A DNA stretch of 64,000 bases, taken from Eumeta japonica (lineage: Eukaryota; Arthropoda; Insecta; Lepidoptera; Psychidae). The position numbers were made by a program, and so were the translations under genes. Where the stretch lies: positions 558,001 through 622,000 of the forward strand of contig BGZK01000152.1 of NCBI GenBank assembly GCA_005406025.1, written 5' to 3'. Of the stretch, positions 57,839 through 64,000 are shown piece after piece (the first letter of the stretch is position 1; the number at the start of each line of letters is the position of its first letter). Under the pieces are notes generated by a model. It was not told the origin of the DNA and searched no databases. It was given only the letters and a program-made list of their open reading frames with translations.

Positions 57839-59052
57839 ACTTAATACATACATCGCAGCCTTGTCTACATAGTCTACATACTTGGTCCTGGCATTACCCA
57901 ACCTAACAGGTGTTCAGTCTTTGGTGAAAACATCACACATCTTCTAGGTGATAGATTTCGCTTTAGTCTGCGTTAAAGTGAAATCTACCTTGAGAAATGG
58001 TGGTGCCAGGTTCCAAAAACGGACACCGCTGCATTGACAATGTCTTTAAGATCCCATCACGTGTATCAACTGAAAAACATTTACAGGTCGTTTGTCATTT
58101 TTGTAAATTCAAATGACTCCTTTATGGAGGTGACATATATGCTTACGCCTATTCCTCAGAGGGCCAAAGAGAAAGCACTGATCTCTAGGGCTCTTATACC
58201 ACGTAAGTAGTCGGTCTTATTTTTGTGTTCTTTATTCATTTACCTTCAAAACATCCCTGACGACTTTTACACATCAACGTTTTTGTAGGCGTTATTATCG
58301 CGAACAGATTTAACATTCGGGATTTTCTTCAATTTTCAATGCCCAATTTCTCTGTACTACGTCTGACGGTCGTCGAGGAAAGTTACGGGACGAGACTCGA
58401 ACCGATTCTATGCCTGGTTATATGCTATTACAAATTATTTTATTATTGTTACGGAATCAAAAGACGAACGCAGTAGTGACAAAAAAAAATATGTATAAAT
58501 TAAAAGACTTAAAAACCCAACTACAGAAAAAAAAAACTAAAAAATTACAAACAAGCTATTTGTTTCGTTGAGAGTTAATGTTTACTGAATTGTGAAGCCA
58601 TGGGTGGTGTTTAATTTCGGAAAGTGAATTAAGAAGAAGAATGGATAGAAGTCTGACGGTCAGATTTAACGAGACACCACAAGCTCCATGACGGATGGAA
58701 CTTTAAAACGCCAGTAAGGAAATCTCATTCGTCCAAATGTGATAAACGGCTTATTAGACACACAAGAACAAGTGACCTGCATGTGTATGCTGCTAAAACC
58801 ATGACCCCTCCGCAGTGGGTAAATAAAACATATTACATTTTTATTTCGTCATTAATTGATATTAATTAAAAAATCTAACCTGATTTGAGCAAATCCAACT
58901 CTTAGTTTTCAAACGCCACATTTGTTTATGAATATATATTGACAATATGTACCCTATGACCGTCTGACAATAGGGACGACTCATTTGTCAAAATCGATTC
59001 ACTAGATTCACACGACAACGGAATACCCATGTGTCATGGTTATATATATTTA

Positions 59053-59183
59053 TTAGGGCGATTAAAATTGTAAATATGATTGGGCGGGTGACCTTTACTT
59101 TTATACGGAAACGGAAAACCAGTGTCAACTCCAAATTCTCCCGTGACGCTGTTAACAATTCCAGCGTTCTACATTTTTAGTTA
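59053..59183 (+). repeat. Short dispersed repeat family R3, copy 2
   Basis: Matches 43394-43530 from TTAGGGCGAT to CTACATTTTTA with scattered substitutions. Confidence 0.7.
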
Positions 59184-60330
59184 TAATTTATTAATATATA
59201 TAAGGTTAGTATAAAGCTTGTGCGTGACTATTGGCCCTGACTGAAAATCAGTGCTCTGGGTCTTCTCAACCTATCGCAAAAGCTGAGACAGTAGCCATAT
59301 AATTGCTGTGGTGACCTTCTCAGTTCGATATCCTCATATCTTCAAAATATTAATATTAGGTTTCAAGTTAAGTAATCTTTCAAATGTTCGCATTTTGCCT
59401 CTAAGCAATCAATAAATATCTTTTTTTCTTTCTATTTGTTAATTTCAAGTTCTTACTCGACGCAAAATCTCAAATTAGTGTATCACAGTTCACTCAAAAC
59501 TTAAAAACTATGCAGGTCTGCCTACGAACTTTGCACATGTATATTGTCGAAATAAATACCATAGGAAAAGGTAATAATTAGGAAGTAGAAGGCTTACCCC
59601 TTGTCGCGTCCAGAGATCACACACGCAGCACCGCACAATTTGGTTTTATATATTATCTTTACCGCACAAGCGTTTTACACGTCGTATACGATGCAAGTTA
59701 CCTTTTTTGTCTCGTCGGTAGTTGCAGAAAAGCGACACCTATAGCCCCACCAACAAGAAAAGGAAATAGGCAAGGAAACGTACATACTATATAATTTATA
59801 ATATGTAATATATTATATAATTTATAATACATATAAATGATATGTATATTAAACTGTAACTGTAACTGTAAGCAATATTAAAGACAAAAGTTCGTTGGTC
59901 AACTCGCCCGTGTCCAGGATCGTACGCGGTTCCAAGACGACGCTCGTAAGCTGTGGGCCACCAACGAACACCCGCACATCCTTTAGATATGCACATACAT
60001 AAACAGCGTGTAAACACCATTGCTCTTCTTTGATTTGCCGTAGTCGAGTGCAAAAGAGCGTCAACAGCTTCAAAACGCGTTCGTTTTGTACGACGGACGG
60101 AAGAAAGCCACCGTCTATGGCATAGTTGGAAATGTATTTTCAATTGCCTAAATTGATCAGCGAGAAAGTAAATTGTCAAACGTAATACCTACACTGATAA
60201 TACCTCAAAAGCAACAGTACGGCAATATACTCATATTTAGCGTCCGACACCGACACAAACCATTTGAACCGTTTCTACATTTCAATTGCTAATCGGTAAC
60301 TTGGGGAACCATAGTCCGCCCCAGCCGACA

Positions 60331-60475
60331 TTTAACCGACTTCAAAAAAGGAAGAGGTTTTATGTTCCTTTGCGTGTATTTCTTTTACGTACGTTCAGCG
60401 GTGCATTCGTCAATCGAGAACCGACTTAAAAAATTTCTTTTTTGTTTGAAAGCGTATACTCTCGAGATGGTGACG
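60331..60475 (+). repeat. Fragment of AACCGACTTCAAAAAAGGAGG-type repeat
   Basis: TTTAACCGACTTCAAAAAAGGAAGAGG and, further on, TTTCTTTTTTGTTTGAAAGCG are recognisable pieces of a repeat common in moths and butterflies. A related piece (ACCGACTTCAAAACAACTAATTATTG) is at about 61842-61867. Confidence 0.45.
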
Positions 60476-63400
60476 TACCCAAGAAGCAAAAATCAGTTTT
60501 ATAATTATCCCAAAACCATGGTTTCATCTGGAGTGTAAAGGATTTGTGCGTGCTTATAAGTCCGGCAAAGAGCCCACCTTGTAAGTATATTTGCACTTAT
60601 AAGATATTCATAACCCACCTTTGAAATTCTACTTATGCCAATAATATTCCTATAATACAAATACTCGCTCAGCAATGCTTTTATAAATTCATTTGTGTAC
60701 AGTCGTGGATGGAACACGATCGATGTGTTAGCTTAGTCGATTATTTTTAATTTTTCTATTAATTACCAGAGTAATTAAGTTATAAATTATTATAATTTTT
60801 CATGTAGTATATTTGAAAGGAAACATAAATTTCTTGTGAAATCTTATCACCTTTTTTGGTTAAAATTTTAACGTACCTCTTGAAATTCGGATATTTACAT
60901 ATTAGTATTTATCAATTTGTTTGGCAAATATTCAAAGCGACTGTCATTTTCTAAGCTAGCATTTTGAAATGCCTTATGATGCCACAATAGGCGTACGTGG
61001 TTTCATAACGGCAAGTGTCAAAACCAAAGGTTACGCCGTGATTACCAAATTTAGGCTTCAGAAATGCACCAAAAAAGAAAGAAGAAAAAAAAAGAAGAAA
61101 ACTGTACAATATTCATGAATTCGGTTTTGTTGTAGAAATATTTAACGGTGTGTTGATATTGACTAAATTAATAATCCCTGATTGTACTTAAATATTACAT
61201 ATATTCAAGACGAAGTATGGTTATGCTTACGGATATGGACGGATTTTTGACCAAAAATGATTCCTTGTCTTTAAGTAGCTCACTTTTATGTTAATGTACA
61301 ACTAAATAAGATCTGTGATTTAATATTCAAGTAATTCAACCTTGTATTTAGCGCGGTAGCAAATACTGAAGCCATAATTTGAGCTTTATAAGGTTTATAA
61401 AGTATGCGTCTCGGGATAATTTTGCTTGTTGGGCAGTCACCGAGTCAGGATGCGATGATGACAATTTGTATAGTTTTGTATGTGAATACTTTGATAGTAG
61501 CTCTCCAAATAAGAATATATAGACCATGGAATGATTACCAGCGGACAATGAATTCCCGTTCAGAACTGCTTTTCCGATTGCTCCGTACAAAACTAAAGAA
61601 GCTAGCTAACTAAAGGAAACGTTTGGCCGTTTACATTAATTATGGTTTAATCTACATGCAAAGCAGCTAAATGAATTATCAAGTTATGATTACGTGACAA
61701 TTAAAAAATGTGAAATAAAATAAATTTTATAAAAATAAAATAAAAACCGTCCTCTAGCTAAAGCAAGATATAAGAGAATAAATGAATGAAGAATATTTTT
61801 TTTCTAAGGAGCCAACTGTGTCTGATTTATAGTTAGCTGGAACCGACTTCAAAACAACTAATTATTGAAATAGGTTTTTGAAGACGGTTTTTATTTTATT
61901 TTATTATATAAAAAATATGTTTTTCTAAAAATAATTTGTATAGAGAGTTGAAATTCAGCACAATGGCTGAAATGGGATGCGTTAATAAAGCAGTAGATAC
62001 AGTTTTTTGAACTAGATTATAATTTCAGATACATATTAAAAATTACTTATTTACTTGATGGAGTATACTGTTAAATGAAAATTTGTAGAATCATAAAGCC
62101 AAAAATATATATAATAACGTGATGTTATTTGAAATTGCAAATTCTTTGAATATAAGCAATGGGAAAGTTTTTATATGGAAAATGTAAAGACGTGAGACAC
62201 AGAAATAGACTTTTTATAAGAAACGAACTGAAGTTTTTCAATGAGTTTCACCTCAAACAAATATAATCTTTTCAAACGATGTACTCCTTAGAATTGTGAA
62301 AATAATGACATAATATGTCTTTGATTACTTTGATGCCTAAAACGGAGTAATTACTAAACAGTAACTGCGTACGTCTGACTATAATTATCAGTAGTTAAAT
62401 TTCCTTTTATTTATTTACACAGAAGAAAGTAACAATTAAATCCTCTATAATTAAATAAATCCAACCCTTACATAAATTTTAAAATTTAGTTAGTACTTAT
62501 CAAACAATTATTTGATAAAATAGGGTATAAGGTACAAATTATTTGATTATTGCAGTACAAATATCCTTGGACATAATCAGCTAGACTTTTTATCGGACGT
62601 TTCTTTCTGTTATAGTGTTATTGTGATTTTATGCAATTAAATTTGAAAGGAGCTACCCTTATATCCCCACTCGTTCTTCTCGGGGAAAAACTGCCTTCTG
62701 GTCGAGCGGTAAATTATAACATAATGGTGTATTGAAAGTTCTACGGAATAAATATACTTTAGAATCACAATTTGAAGCTGAGTAAGAGTAAGTTGTTTGA
62801 ATTGAAATGATTAGGATGAAAATTTTTACAAGAAACTTCTTCATTGAATCAAAATAAAAACCACTTAAGCAACTACCTAGAACAAAATAGGTTATAGGTA
62901 GATTTCATCCAAAATCACACAGATATTACGGTGATTGTTCTGAAGCAAAGAGATTTAAATAATATAATTAGAAAGGGGACATTTTTAATATTTCTATACA
63001 AAAACTTTGACCTGGTGACCTGGCATCGCCAGATAACTGTTGACTAGTGGCTAACACCTTATGGGTGTTACCCAAGATCGAGCGACTCGTTATACCTGTA
63101 GGTAACAAGTTGCACGTTACGATTTTGTTCGCATTATGCACTATATAAATAAATTCTTTAAAAAAATGTATTTATTTCAATATTAAAAAAACAAACTTAC
63201 AGCTACTGAATTAAAGCTAATTTTTAGGTTTCCTAATATATGGCTAGCAAAGCTTTTAGTGTTTTTTTTTTGTTTATAGGAATGTCTTTAGCTAAAACGA
63301 TTGCTACGTTTTTGTTACATCTCTAATTAAGTGTGAACTTGACGGCAGCGTGTCATAACATTTTTAAACCGATTTTGGATTTGCAAATATTCGACGCAAC

Positions 63401-64000
63401 ACGTCCCTCACACGCCCACTCCAGTTAAATCGAACGTCGGGAAATGAACGCGAACAGGGATGGGCGCTAAGAAATTCCCATTATGAATTGTAAGTCTAGA
63501 TCCCGATATAAATGGATATATTTGGACGATCGCGGTTACGACTAACAGATCTCAAGCGAATGACATAAAATTATATATGCCATGAGGGTTTACAAGTTTC
63601 AACTATTTATTAATAGTCAATATATAGTTCAAACTTTTACAAGTCGGAAAATTGTAGATTCCATTGGCACATAATAATAATGGTAGAATCTCTATATATA
63701 TATTTGGTAAAGAGTCATTCATAAACCATGCTTCGCTGTTGAGGAGTTGGTAGGGGTAGGTGTTCAATTAGTCCTAAAAACTTTATAAAGTATTTTTATA
63801 CAGCAATATTGAAACTTTTAATATTTTATTCTGTGTAGAGTAAATTATTATGGTACGAAGAGGGACGGGTTAAGTTTAATATTGATACTACATAGAGGGA
63901 GAGGATAAGGTATTAAGTGCCAATAAAACGGTATGTAGCTTATATATGAATCAAAACTAGAATTAGGATAGGACTCAATAAGATAAATACGATAAGATGT

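Larger units (their letters stand above)
56160..64000. other. Probable upstream intron or flank of nervy; no gene recognised
   Basis: No TAFH/NHR1 exon was found by eye on the minus strand. Open frames at 56880-57257, 57286-57540 and 59796-60179 have no known motif. Repeats in this stretch are listed separately. Below 62600 to the end nothing beyond AT-rich sequence was seen. Confidence 0.4.

Noticed and set aside
59796..60179. 127-codon minus frame and overlapping 74-codon frame, considered as the missing nervy TAFH exon
   Set aside because: Neither frame shows TAFH/NHR1 motifs and no convincing splice borders were found.
1..64000. CRISPR arrays, operons, riboswitches and ribosome binding sites
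   Set aside because: The window is eukaryotic (spliced genes, LTR and non-LTR retrotransposons). The tandem arrays have no unique spacers between identical short repeats.

Overview
The window looks like a stretch of insect nuclear genome, most likely from a moth or butterfly. It is AT-rich and gene-poor. Its genes have introns with GT..AG borders, and it carries many old transposon fragments. Several dispersed motifs resemble repeat tails common in lepidopteran genomes: a GGGTTCCGTA-type head with a GACAGACGGACAG / GTACGGAACCCTAAAAA-type tail, and a CCACGCGGACGAA..GAAAGCTAGT tail. The order-level call rests on recalled resemblance; no database search was possible.

Layout. 729-1845 holds six tandem 5S rRNA genes. 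2790-3110 is a mariner relic. 7581-11303 is a young copia-type LTR retrotransposon with identical LTRs and a 5-bp target duplication, but with no integrase core and with frameshifts. 13978-16313 is a decayed P-element/THAP9-type transposase gene that still shows introns. 18799-27734 (+) is a complete six-exon NOP9 gene (nucleolar PUF-like ribosome biogenesis factor, 648 aa). Its fourth intron carries a fold-back element and other repeats. 27.7-50 kb is repeat-rich and lacks recognisable host genes. It contains a broken transposon-like ORF (35483-36750), a second mariner relic (42317-43285), a non-LTR retrotransposon relic (45236-46743), two related ~125-bp tandem arrays and several paired dispersed repeats. 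50041-56159 (-) is the 3' half of nervy (MTG/ETO family corepressor), six exons covering NHR2, a coiled-coil stretch and the MYND finger. The N-terminal TAFH (NHR1) part must lie beyond the window, or in exons I could not find above 56159. 56160-64000 is probably nervy intron or upstream sequence, with a GC-rich island at about 56880-57450.

NOP9 acts in small-subunit pre-rRNA processing in the nucleolus. The 5S array supplies large-subunit RNA transcribed by Pol III. Nervy is a nuclear transcriptional corepressor scaffold that also binds PKA. Nothing suggests these loci are functionally coupled.

The most unusual observation is in nervy. The intron after the exon ending at 55135 starts with about 32 tandem 18-bp units, most of which repeat the splice-donor core GGTGAG. 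Units are multiples of three and the exon frame stays open across the first ~14, so alternative donor choice could add in-frame six-residue steps.
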